A stretch of DNA of 64,000 bases from Massiliimalia sp050943535 (GTDB taxonomy: Bacteria > Bacillota > Clostridia > Oscillospirales > Ruminococcaceae): assembly GCA_050943535.1 (NCBI GenBank), contig JBMNPJ010000001.1:186001-250000 (forward strand), given 5' to 3'. The stretch's first letter is position 1. Each line of letters begins with the position of its first letter. Made by a program: the position numbers and the translations under genes. Below are positions 51,335 to 59,242 of this stretch, piece by piece. The notes under the pieces are model-generated. The model was not told where the DNA came from. It ran no database searches and was given only the letters and a program-made list of their open reading frames with translations.

Positions 51335-52126
51335 ATGAATACTCCCATTATATGGGCTGCGGCCGGAACAGGGTTTACATTTTTTATGACCTGCCTGGGT
51401 GCAGCAATGGTATTTTTATTCCGCAAAACTATGAGCGGAATGGTTCAGCGTGTGTTTTTGGGATTTGCTGCCGGGGTGATGATTGCAGCGTCTATCTGGA
51501 GTTTGTTGATTCCTGGGATTGAGCAGGCAGAAGAAGCGGGGATGATCGGATGGATTCCTGCAGCAGGAGGATTTATTTTAGGGATCGGCTTTTTAATGCT
51601 GCTGGATGGCATACTGCCGCATCTGCATCTGGACGCCAAACAGCCGGAAGGGGTTTCTTCTAATTGGAAGCGAACCACCCTTTTAATGCTGGCAGTGACA
51701 TTACATAATATTCCCGAGGGGATGGCTGTAGGGCTTTCTTTTGCCCTTGCAGCACAGCACAGTGACCAGGCCTTGTTTGCTTCCGCAGCGGCTTTGGCGC
51801 TGGGAATGGGAATTCAGAATTTTCCGGAAGGAGCGGCGATTTCTCTGCCATTAAGACAGGAAGGACTTTCTGCTTCAAAAAGCTTTTTATATGGGGGACT
51901 TTCTGGCATTGTAGAACCTATTTTCGGGATTTTAGTGGTTTTGGTAGCAGGTGCTGCTCAGCCGTTAATGCCCTGGATGCTGTCCTTTGCGGCAGGTGCT
52001 ATGCTGTATGTAGTAGTGGAAGAACTGATTCCAGAAGCTCATTTAGGAGAACATTCTCATGTTGGTACATTGGGAGTCATGGCAGGATTTCTGATTATGA
52101 TGATTTTGGATGTGGCACTTGGTTAA
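51335..52126 (+). CDS. ZIP family divalent metal transporter
   Basis: A 263-residue membrane protein with eight helices. The metal-binding helices IV and V carry LHNIPEGMAVGLSF near 121-134 and QNFPEGAAISLPL near 158-170, with EELIPEAHLGEH near 229. ZIP proteins import Zn, Fe or Mn into the cytoplasm. There is no His-rich loop. AAAGGAGG lies upstream of the ATG. A single-gene transcript from its own promoter. Confidence 0.92.
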   Translation: MNTPIIWAAAGTGFTFFMTCLGAAMVFLFRKTMSGMVQRVFLGFAAGVMIAASIWSLLIPGIEQAEEAGMIGWIPAAGGFILGIGFLMLLDGILPHLHLDAKQPEGVSSNWKRTTLLMLAVTLHNIPEGMAVGLSFALAAQHSDQALFASAAALALGMGIQNFPEGAAISLPLRQEGLSASKSFLYGGLSGIVEPIFGILVVLVAGAAQPLMPWMLSFAAGAMLYVVVEELIPEAHLGEHSHVGTLGVMAGFLIMMILDVALG

Positions 52127-52175
52127 TCTAAAAATGAATTTGGTACTTTATCACTTCAAATAATGAAAAAAGTTT

Positions 52176-52204
52176 TTGCACACCGGTTTTATTTGTGATA
52201 TAAT
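52176..52204 (+). promoter_or_regulatory. Promoter of the aminotransferase gene
   Basis: TTGCAC at 52176-52181, 17-base spacer, TATAAT at 52199-52204. Confidence 0.85.
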
Positions 52205-52277
52205 GATTGTTAACAGCTTTTGAGTGGAATGCCCAGGTGCTGTCTTTGAACAATGATTGTATTGAGGGGTAATGAAA

Positions 52278-53462
52278 ATGGAATTTGCATTTGCAGGAAG
52301 AATGGGGAATCTTCACGCTTCTGCCATTCGTGAAATTTTAAAATTCACATCTGATCCGGAAGTCATTTCTTTTGCGGCCGGAAATCCGGCACCAGAGGCA
52401 TTTCCAGTAGAAATGGTACAGAAAATTTCTGCTGAAATTTTGGCTCAAAATCCTATTGGTGCACTGCAGTACAGTGTAACGGAAGGTTATCAGCCTTTGC
52501 GGGAAAATATTAAAAAGGTTATTTTGAACAAAGAAGATATTGTAAAAGACCATGATGAACTGATCGTGATGACCGGTGCGCAGCAGGCGATTGAACTTTC
52601 CTGTAAAGTTTTGTGCAATCCAGGGGACACCATTATTTGTGAAATGCCCAGCTTTGTAGGAAGCTTAAATGCGTTTAAATCTTACGAAGCCAATCTGGTT
52701 GGAGTTGAGATGGAAGAAGGCGGTATTTCCCTGGAAAAGCTGGAACAGGCTCTTGCAGAACACAAAAATACCAAGTGCATTTATCTGATTCCGAATTTCC
52801 AGAATCCTTCCGGCACTACTATGAGCTTGGAAAAGAGAAAAGGTGTTTTGGAACTTGCGAAAAAATACAATGTTATGATTATTGAGGATAACCCTTACGG
52901 CGATCTGCGCTTTGCAGGGGAACATGTTCCTTCCTTAAAATCTCTGGATACAGAAGGAAGAGTTATTTACTGTGGTACTTTTTCCAAGGTTTTGTCACCT
53001 GGTTTGCGGGTAGGCTATCTGGTAGCAGACAAAGAACTGGTTCAAAAGGTAGTTGTATGCAAACAGTGCAGCGATGTTCATACCAATATTTTTGGTCAGA
53101 TGATTTGCAGCAGATTTTTGGATTTGGTAAATTATGATGAACACATTGCAGGACTGCGGGAAATTTACAAACATAAATGCACCTTGATGCTGGAAGAAAT
53201 GGAAAAACATTTTGATTCCAGAATTTCTTATACCAGACCAGAAGGTGGTTTGTTTATCTGGTGTACTTTGCCGGATCATGTGGATATGACATCTTTCTGC
53301 AAAACAGCGGTAATGAATAAGGTTGCGGTTGTACCAGGTACAGCATTTATGCCTAGTGAAGATATGCCAACCCAGTCTTTCCGGATGAATTATTCCACAC
53401 CTACTGACGAAGCAATTGTAAAAGGAATTAAAATTTTGGGAGATTTAACCCACACCATTTAA
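52278..53462 (+). CDS. PLP-dependent class I aminotransferase (2-aminoadipate/MocR-type)
   Basis: A 394-residue fold-type I aminotransferase. It starts MEFAFAGRMGNLHASAIREI, then VISFAAGNPAPEAFP near 35, the TGAQQAIELSCKVL cofactor segment near 97, LIPNFQNPSGTTMS near 172 and EDNPYGDLRF near 207. The Schiff-base lysine is in GTFSKVLSPGLRVGY near 237. Relatives transaminate aromatic, branched or 2-aminoadipate substrates. There is no fused GntR domain, so it is an enzyme and not a MocR regulator. ATG 52278 has GAGGGG eight bases upstream. Confidence 0.92.
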   Translation: MEFAFAGRMGNLHASAIREILKFTSDPEVISFAAGNPAPEAFPVEMVQKISAEILAQNPIGALQYSVTEGYQPLRENIKKVILNKEDIVKDHDELIVMTGAQQAIELSCKVLCNPGDTIICEMPSFVGSLNAFKSYEANLVGVEMEEGGISLEKLEQALAEHKNTKCIYLIPNFQNPSGTTMSLEKRKGVLELAKKYNVMIIEDNPYGDLRFAGEHVPSLKSLDTEGRVIYCGTFSKVLSPGLRVGYLVADKELVQKVVVCKQCSDVHTNIFGQMICSRFLDLVNYDEHIAGLREIYKHKCTLMLEEMEKHFDSRISYTRPEGGLFIWCTLPDHVDMTSFCKTAVMNKVAVVPGTAFMPSEDMPTQSFRMNYSTPTDEAIVKGIKILGDLTHTI

Positions 53463-53487
53463 ACATTTAAAATTCATAGAAAGGGGA

Positions 53488-53511
53488 GGACTGGCAGTTA
53501 TCTGCCAGTCC
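53488..53511 (+). promoter_or_regulatory. Hairpin between Shine-Dalgarno and start codon of trpS
   Basis: GGACTGGCAG and CTGCCAGTCC form a perfect 10-bp stem with a TTAT loop. Its 5' arm begins inside the AAAGGGGAGG ribosome site (53480-53489) and it ends 11 bases before the trpS ATG. When folded it brings the AAAGGGG part to a normal distance from the ATG. Confidence 0.65.
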
Positions 53512-53522
53512 AACATAACATC

Positions 53523-54530
53523 ATGCCAGAAACACAGGAAAAGAAAAAGATTATTTTAAGCGGAATTCAGCCGACTGGAGTGTTTACTCTTGGAAATTAT
53601 CTGGGTGCAATCCGTAACTGGGTCAATTTACAGGAAGAATATAACTGCGCTTATATGATTGCGGACATGCATTCCCTTACTGTACGTCAGGATCCAGTAA
53701 AACTGCGCCAGCAGATTTTGACTGCGTTTGCGGTAGTACTTGCCTGCGGAGTAGATCCTCAGAAAAGTTTGACCTTTATCCAAAGCCATGTTCATCAGCA
53801 TGCGGAACTGAGCTGGATTCTTTCCTGCAATACCCAGTTTGGAGAATTGTCCAGAATGACTCAGTTTAAGGATAAAAGCGCAAAGCATGCAGACAATATC
53901 AATGCAGGTTTGTTTACCTATCCGGCATTGATGGCAGCAGATATTCTGCTGTATCAGGCAGATTTAGTTCCAGTTGGCGTAGACCAGAAACAGCATTTGG
54001 AACTGACCCGGGACGTAGCAGCCCGGTTTAACGGTATTTACGGAAACACCTTTAAAATGCCGGAACCATATATTCCAAAAATTGGTGCAAAAGTTATGTC
54101 CTTGGCTGATCCAACCAAGAAGATGTCCAAGTCTGATGAAAATACCAATGCTTTCGTTACCATTCTGGATAAGCCGGAAACAATTATTAAAAAGTTTAAA
54201 CGGGCAGTAACCGACTCTGAAATGGAAGTTCGATATGCAGAAGGGAAAGACGGAATCAATAACTTGATGTCTATTTATTCTGTTGTAACCGGTTTGAGCT
54301 ATGAACAGATTGAACATGATTTTGCTGGTAAAGGCTATGGCGATTTCAAATTGGCAGTTGGGGAAGCAGTAGCAGAAGAACTGCGCCCAATTCGGGAAAA
54401 TTATGAACGCCTGATTGCAGATAAAGCATATCTGGAAGAATGTTACCGCCAAGGTGCGGAAAAAGCGTCTTGCTTTGCAGAACGTACTTTGAAGAAGGTT
54501 TATAAGAAAGTGGGCTTTATCGCGAAATAA
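53523..54530 (+). CDS. trpS: Tryptophanyl-tRNA synthetase
   Basis: A 335-residue class I synthetase that charges tRNA-Trp. The HIGH-type region is SGIQPTGVFTLGNYLGAI near 13-30 and the KMSKS loop KKMSKSDEN near 198. MIADMHSLT, GVDQKQHLELTRDVA and the C-terminal anticodon-binding helices fit. No T-box is present; the only leader feature is the hairpin at the ribosome-binding site. Followed by a strong terminator. Confidence 0.96.
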   Translation: MPETQEKKKIILSGIQPTGVFTLGNYLGAIRNWVNLQEEYNCAYMIADMHSLTVRQDPVKLRQQILTAFAVVLACGVDPQKSLTFIQSHVHQHAELSWILSCNTQFGELSRMTQFKDKSAKHADNINAGLFTYPALMAADILLYQADLVPVGVDQKQHLELTRDVAARFNGIYGNTFKMPEPYIPKIGAKVMSLADPTKKMSKSDENTNAFVTILDKPETIIKKFKRAVTDSEMEVRYAEGKDGINNLMSIYSVVTGLSYEQIEHDFAGKGYGDFKLAVGEAVAEELRPIRENYERLIADKAYLEECYRQGAEKASCFAERTLKKVYKKVGFIAK

Positions 54531-54572
54531 AGCAGGATGAAAAATACAATTTTATAAGTAAAATATTTTTAT

Positions 54573-54620
54573 ATAGGGGTGTCATTGTCTTAGCGGACAA
54601 TGACACCCCTATATTGTTTT
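54573..54620 (+). terminator. Terminator after trpS
   Basis: ATAGGGGTGTCATTGTC and GACAATGACACCCCTAT form a perfect 17-bp stem with a six-base loop, followed by ATTGTTTTT. Confidence 0.93.
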
Positions 54621-54719
54621 TATCTATTAATTTCATTGATGACAAAAGGTTTATATGATGTATTTTCTAATGGGAGAACTTTTTGTATGATTGGTTTTAT
54701 AGAATAATTGTATGACAGA

Positions 54720-54888
54720 TACAGTTGATATGTGGGGGATTTTCTACAAAGGCAAGGGCTATTAGAGTTTCACTGCTTTCAGAATTTAGTTTCTTAGTGA
54801 AAAACCGAGTTTTTGACAATGGATGTCCATTAGTAAAAGATGAATTTATTACAGAGAAAGAAGGTGGTTTGTATGGTTTTAGTTTTTG
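54720..54888 (+). pseudogene. Possible degraded coding remnant at the island edge
   Basis: A plus-strand frame from about 54718 to the TGA near 54888 runs some 55 codons with protein-like composition but no start codon or ribosome site; it includes FLVKNRVFDNGCPLVKDEF and ITEKEGGLYGFSF. The spacing of N, TEK and GLYG faintly recalls the C-terminal ATP lid of GHKL-type histidine kinases. The remaining bases from 54621 to 54922 show nothing else. It may be chance. Confidence 0.25.
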
Positions 54889-54922
54889 AGGAGCACCAAA
54901 ATCCAAATGATATTGAACTGAT

Positions 54923-55858
54923 TTACTGGTTGTTTGGAAAATTGATGCGTTTTCGGTAGGCACTGGCAGATTCATGTTCTAGTTGTCTAAATAATCTGCT
55001 GAAATAATAGGGATTATCAAATCCTGATTGATAGCCAATTTCGTTGAGGTTCCAAGAAGTCGTACGCATTAAGTCTTTGGCATAATTAATTTTTAAACGA
55101 TTGACATATTCAATGGGAGTAATACCAAGACTTTGACGAAAAAGTTTAACAAGATATTGATGGGAAATTCCGTATTGATCTGCGATATTTCGAATACTAT
55201 GAATTTGTGTAAAATGATGGTCGATATGATTTTGAATTTCAATTAACAGCTTTGGCTTGGACTGAAGTTTTCGAATTTCTTTTAGCTGCTGAAGTTCCAG
55301 TAGATACATATTACTAACTAGTAGTAGAATTTGTGTAATATTAAAATTAATATTTGCAGGTGTTAAAAAGTTATAGTGGTCTCTTTGTTCAATAGAATTT
55401 TCTAAAAGTGAAAATATCTTGTCATGGTTTTCTTCAACATGATAAATGTGAGGAAACACGATATATGGATAGTTCATTAATTCAAGATCAAAAAATTGGT
55501 GTAATTTGTTCTTTTGAAATAAGTATCGTTCTTCAAAATTATTTAGGATAATATCGAGATATTTTTCATCTACAGATGCAAAATTTTCATCAGTTTTAAA
55601 ATGTGCCCAATAAAATTCACAAGTTTGATCCTGTTCCGTATAAAATTCATTGGTCGAATTTGCATCAATAAAAAAGAAATCATGTTCTTGCAATTGATAT
55701 TTTATTCCTCGATGAATTAAAGTCATACTTCCCTTAATAATCAATAAAATTTCAGCAATATAATCTTCTCGTTTTGGAATACTCCAATTTTCTGGACAAA
55801 CAGAATAACCTAGTCCAGTAACCAAAATATTTTTTTGAAAATCGTATAAGAAAATCAT
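54923..55858 (-). CDS. AraC family transcriptional regulator
   Basis: A 311-residue regulator: N-terminal cupin-type sensor domain (about 15-150, with EHDFFFIDANSTNEFY) and a C-terminal double helix-turn-helix (about 205-305) with IRNIADQYGISHQYLVKLFR and the signature GYQSGFDNPYYFSRLFR. The ATG at 55858 has GAGGG upstream. It is divergent from the sugar importer operon and very likely controls it in response to the imported sugar. AT-rich codon use, like the rest of this island. Confidence 0.94.
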   Translation of the reverse strand: MIFLYDFQKNILVTGLGYSVCPENWSIPKREDYIAEILLIIKGSMTLIHRGIKYQLQEHDFFFIDANSTNEFYTEQDQTCEFYWAHFKTDENFASVDEKYLDIILNNFEERYLFQKNKLHQFFDLELMNYPYIVFPHIYHVEENHDKIFSLLENSIEQRDHYNFLTPANINFNITQILLLVSNMYLLELQQLKEIRKLQSKPKLLIEIQNHIDHHFTQIHSIRNIADQYGISHQYLVKLFRQSLGITPIEYVNRLKINYAKDLMRTTSWNLNEIGYQSGFDNPYYFSRLFRQLEHESASAYRKRINFPNNQ

Positions 55859-56030
55859 AAAAAATCCCTCTAAGTACAATTTACTATTAACTTTTTGATC
55901 TTTAATTTGATCATAGCATAGTTGTTTTCAGTTTGCAATTTATTTTGTGAAAATTAACATGGAAAATTATGGTGTTAAAATTATAACAAAATTTAGTTTA
56001 AAAAAAGATAAAAATAGCTAAAATAAAACA

Positions 56031-56059
56031 TTGTATCTATATGTCGGTTTGAGTATTAT
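56031..56059 (+). promoter_or_regulatory. Promoter of the sugar importer operon
   Basis: TTGTAT at 56031-56036, 17-base spacer, TATTAT at 56054-56059, in a very AT-rich 290-base intergenic region. The weak -35 fits activation by the AraC-type protein encoded divergently. Confidence 0.6.
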
Positions 56060-56146
56060 AATAATAAAGAATATATTCAAAATGAATTAAAATATTTTTC
56101 GAAAAATATAATTTTTGTGTATTATTTCAAAAATGGAGGGATAAGT

Positions 56147-57433
56147 GTGCGAAGATGGATGTTGTGTGGATTAGCAGGATTATTGTTAATCAATATGGTT
56201 TCTTGTGGAAGTAATTCTGAAGGTGAAAATAATGCAAGTGGATCATCTGGATCTCAGAAGGTGAGGGTTATGTGCTGGTCTAGCGAGGAAGAACTGGCAC
56301 TTCATAAGCAAGCTACAGATGAATTTACCAAGCAAAAGGGTATTGAGGTTGAATGGCTTGCGGTACCAAGTGGAGATTATGCAAATAAGACCAGAGCGAT
56401 GTTTTTGAGTAATGATGTATATGACTCTATTAATACCGGAATCGCAGATTATTATCTCCCTTATATTGATGCTGGATTTTATTCACCTTTGAACCCATAT
56501 ATTGAAAAAGATCCAGAAATGGATATTAATAATTATCCAGAAAATTTGATTAAAGCTTATACACATACAGATGGAAATATCTATGCCTTGCCTAAAGATT
56601 ATGTACCACATGGATTGTTTTATAATCGTACTTTATTTGATGAAGCAGGAATTCCATATCCGGATGAGAATACCACATGGGATGATTTTTATGATATGGC
56701 GGCAAAACTTACAAAAGATGATCAATGGGGATGTCTTATTGATACTTGGAATGAATCCATTGAAGTGTATTGGATGATGGGAGGAGGAGGTCCTGGATTA
56801 GTCAATAATTTTGAACAGGACAAAGTTACATTAGATGATCCTGCTAATATTCCAGGTTTGGAATTTACAAAAAAATTGATTGATAATGGATACACACCGT
56901 CCCCAGCTCAGTTGGAAAATACAGAAGGAAATTTGTTTGCTGCAGGAAAAATTGCGATGATGCCTGGAGGTTCTTTGAATATTCCAACTTTTTTGGCCAC
57001 AGAAGGATTAGATTATTCTATTGCACCGTTACCGCAGTCTGCTAATGGTACCAGAAAGGGTTGTTTATGGACATCAGGTTATGCAATGGCGGAAGCTGGA
57101 AAAAATAAGGAAAATACCTGGGAGTTTATTAAATGGATGACTTATGGAGAGGGGTCTGCTATGTTGGCAAATACAGGTTTCTCTTTCCCGTCTACAGCGC
57201 CAAAACAGCATGCGGAATGTTTCTTGTTTGAAGAAAATATCGCTCATGGAGGACAAGTATTATCTGACTGGGGTTCCGTTTATGGAGTCACACCGCAGCG
57301 GGGAATTAATGAAGTTGAATTAAATGCAAAATTTACAGAAATGTTGGATCGGTATTATTTAAATGATGAGGATCTGGATTCTTTAATTGCTGAATATCAG
57401 GTAGCTTTGGAAGAAATTTTTAACCGGAAATAA
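56147..57433 (+). CDS. Sugar ABC importer substrate-binding lipoprotein
   Basis: A 428-residue family 1 solute-binding protein. A lipoprotein signal ends at a lipobox with Cys near residue 20 (MVSC), then a Gly/Ser/Asn linker and VRVMCWSSEEELALHKQATD. AMMPGGSLNIP and the ENTWEFIKWMTYGEGSAM helix are typical of sugar binders. The GTG at 56147 has GGAGGG upstream; the open frame to 56117 lacks signals. First gene of the island operon; a hairpin follows its stop. Confidence 0.92.
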   Translation: MRRWMLCGLAGLLLINMVSCGSNSEGENNASGSSGSQKVRVMCWSSEEELALHKQATDEFTKQKGIEVEWLAVPSGDYANKTRAMFLSNDVYDSINTGIADYYLPYIDAGFYSPLNPYIEKDPEMDINNYPENLIKAYTHTDGNIYALPKDYVPHGLFYNRTLFDEAGIPYPDENTTWDDFYDMAAKLTKDDQWGCLIDTWNESIEVYWMMGGGGPGLVNNFEQDKVTLDDPANIPGLEFTKKLIDNGYTPSPAQLENTEGNLFAAGKIAMMPGGSLNIPTFLATEGLDYSIAPLPQSANGTRKGCLWTSGYAMAEAGKNKENTWEFIKWMTYGEGSAMLANTGFSFPSTAPKQHAECFLFEENIAHGGQVLSDWGSVYGVTPQRGINEVELNAKFTEMLDRYYLNDEDLDSLIAEYQVALEEIFNRK

Positions 57434-57442
57434 CATTGGTCT

Positions 57443-57477
57443 AATCAAAAGAGGTGTATTCCGCACCTCTTTTGATT
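57443..57477 (+). other. Hairpin between binding-protein and permease genes
   Basis: AATCAAAAGAGGTG and CACCTCTTTTGATT form a perfect 14-bp stem around a seven-base loop. There is no clean T-run, so it probably protects the upstream mRNA or partly terminates, which would give more binding protein than permease. Confidence 0.75.
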
Positions 57478-57497
57478 CTTTAAAGAAGGTGACAAAT

Positions 57498-58376
57498 ATG
57501 AAAAAAAGTGTAAATACCCATCTGGATGGCTATTTATATATTGCACCGGTGTGTATAGGTATTTTAATTTTTGTAGTAATTCCTATTCTTGCTTCAATTG
57601 GATTGAGTTTTACTGAATGGAATATGGTGACTGAGCCTAAATTTGTAGGGTTTAAAAACTATATCAGTATTTTTGAGGACCCCTTGTCAATGAAATCATT
57701 TTACAATACGATTCAGTATACCTTGATTTATGTTCCTCTATTGTTGATAACTTCTATTTTACTGGCTTTATTGGTTAATTCTGAAACCTTTGGAGTAAAA
57801 TTTTTTCGAACCGTATTTTTTATACCATCTGTGGCATCTATAGCCGCCATAGGTTTGGTTTGGATTTATTTGTTACATACAGATTTTGGAGTAGTAAATT
57901 ATTATCTGGGATTTTTAGGAATTCCACCAGTGGATTGGCTGACAAACAAGCATACTGTTATTCCGGCATTAGCAACTGTAGCAGTGTGGCAAAGTATGGG
58001 CTATAATATGATGCTATTTGTAGCTGGTTTGAAGGGAATACCAGCTACGTTATATGAAGCAGCAAAAATTGATGGTGCTAGACCGGTTTATCAATTTTTT
58101 AAAATTACACTTCCGCTTTTAACTCCTACAGTGTTTTTTGTTATGATTATGGGAGTAATCGGATCAATTCAATCTTTTGCTAATGTTGCAGTTATGACAA
58201 AAGGAGGACCTGCTAATGCGTCTAATCTGTATGTTTATAACCTGTATCAAAATGCATTTATGTATAATAACCGTATGGGATTTGCTTGCAGTTTGAGTGT
58301 ATGTCTAGCAATTGTAATGTTTATCATTACATTGATACAGTGGAAGGGACAGAATAAGTGGGTCTTTTACGGATAG
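57498..58376 (+). CDS. Sugar ABC importer permease (MalF-like)
   Basis: A 292-residue permease with six membrane helices. N-terminal YLYIAPVCIGILIFVVIPIL and LSFTEWNMVTEPKFVGFKNY are family-typical; the ATPase-coupling EAA loop is YEAAKIDGARPVYQFFKITLP near 192-212. ATG 57498 has AAGAAGG upstream; GTG 57489 is in frame but overlaps that site. Partner of the next gene. Confidence 0.93.
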   Translation: MKKSVNTHLDGYLYIAPVCIGILIFVVIPILASIGLSFTEWNMVTEPKFVGFKNYISIFEDPLSMKSFYNTIQYTLIYVPLLLITSILLALLVNSETFGVKFFRTVFFIPSVASIAAIGLVWIYLLHTDFGVVNYYLGFLGIPPVDWLTNKHTVIPALATVAVWQSMGYNMMLFVAGLKGIPATLYEAAKIDGARPVYQFFKITLPLLTPTVFFVMIMGVIGSIQSFANVAVMTKGGPANASNLYVYNLYQNAFMYNNRMGFACSLSVCLAIVMFIITLIQWKGQNKWVFYG

Positions 58377-58387
58377 GAGGAAATCAT

Positions 58388-59218
58388 ATGACAACAAAGT
58401 TGCGTATTACCTTACGGTATATAGTTTTGTTTTTAGTTTTGATTATCACCTTGTTTCCATTTGTCTGGATGGTATTAGCCACTTTTAAGCCTCCAGGAGA
58501 AATTCTTACTTATCCTCCAAAATGGTTACCTGTAAATTGGGATTTTTCTAACTATCAAAAGATGTTTTTTTCTGATAGTGTGCCAATTTTGACATTTTTT
58601 AAAAATAGTATGTTTTTAGCTGTGTTAGGAACCGCTGGGCAATTGTTTTTTTCTTCATTGGCTGCTTTTAGTTTTGCAAGGTTAAATTTTCCTGGGAAAA
58701 ATATCATTTTTCTGGGATTAATCGGTACAATGATGATTCCTTTTGCAGTTACTTTTATTCCTAATTTTATTATCATGACAAAAATTGGGTGGTACAATAC
58801 TTATTTACCTTTAATCATTCCCTGTTGGTTAAATGGAGTATATGGAATCTTTTTGCTTAGACAGTTTATGAAAACATTGCCTATATCTACAGAAGAGTCA
58901 GCTCGAATTGATGGTTGTTCGAATTTTAAAATTTTTTTGTTTATTAATCTTCCATTAACTAGGACGGCATTGGCAGCGCTGGCTGTAAATACTTTTATGG
59001 GCGTGTGGAATGATTATTTGGGTCCATTGATTTACTTAAATGATATGTCAAGATATACGTTGCCTATTGGACTTCAGTATTTTCAAGGGCTTTATAAAAC
59101 AGATGTAGGACTTTTAATGACAGGTGCTACGATTTCTATCGTTCCTGTTATCATTCTGTTTGTGGTTGCGCAGGACTATTTCGTAGAAGGAATTGCTTTG
59201 TCTGGTACTAAAGAATAA
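58388..59218 (+). CDS. Sugar ABC importer permease (MalG-like)
   Basis: A 276-residue partner permease, six helices. FPFVWMVLATFKPPGEI near 22 and the EAA loop EESARIDGCSNFKIFLFINL near 171-190 are present. AGGAGG lies seven bases before ATG 58388. No ATPase gene is in the island, so a shared MsmK-type ATPase encoded elsewhere would power the importer. Confidence 0.94.
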   Translation: MTTKLRITLRYIVLFLVLIITLFPFVWMVLATFKPPGEILTYPPKWLPVNWDFSNYQKMFFSDSVPILTFFKNSMFLAVLGTAGQLFFSSLAAFSFARLNFPGKNIIFLGLIGTMMIPFAVTFIPNFIIMTKIGWYNTYLPLIIPCWLNGVYGIFLLRQFMKTLPISTEESARIDGCSNFKIFLFINLPLTRTALAALAVNTFMGVWNDYLGPLIYLNDMSRYTLPIGLQYFQGLYKTDVGLLMTGATISIVPVIILFVVAQDYFVEGIALSGTKE

Positions 59219-59242
59219 TATTTAAATGTGAGGAGTAATACT

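Noticed and set aside
52278..53462. Reading the aminotransferase as a MocR-type transcriptional regulator
   Set aside because: There is no N-terminal GntR helix-turn-helix; the protein begins directly with the aminotransferase fold.
53463..53522. A T-box or trp attenuator in front of trpS
   Set aside because: No GGTGGNACCGCG sequence, specifier loop or terminator is present; only a short hairpin at the ribosome site.
54697..54975. 92-codon minus-strand ORF overlapping the end of the AraC gene
   Set aside because: It overlaps the real AraC gene in another frame and has no ribosome site.
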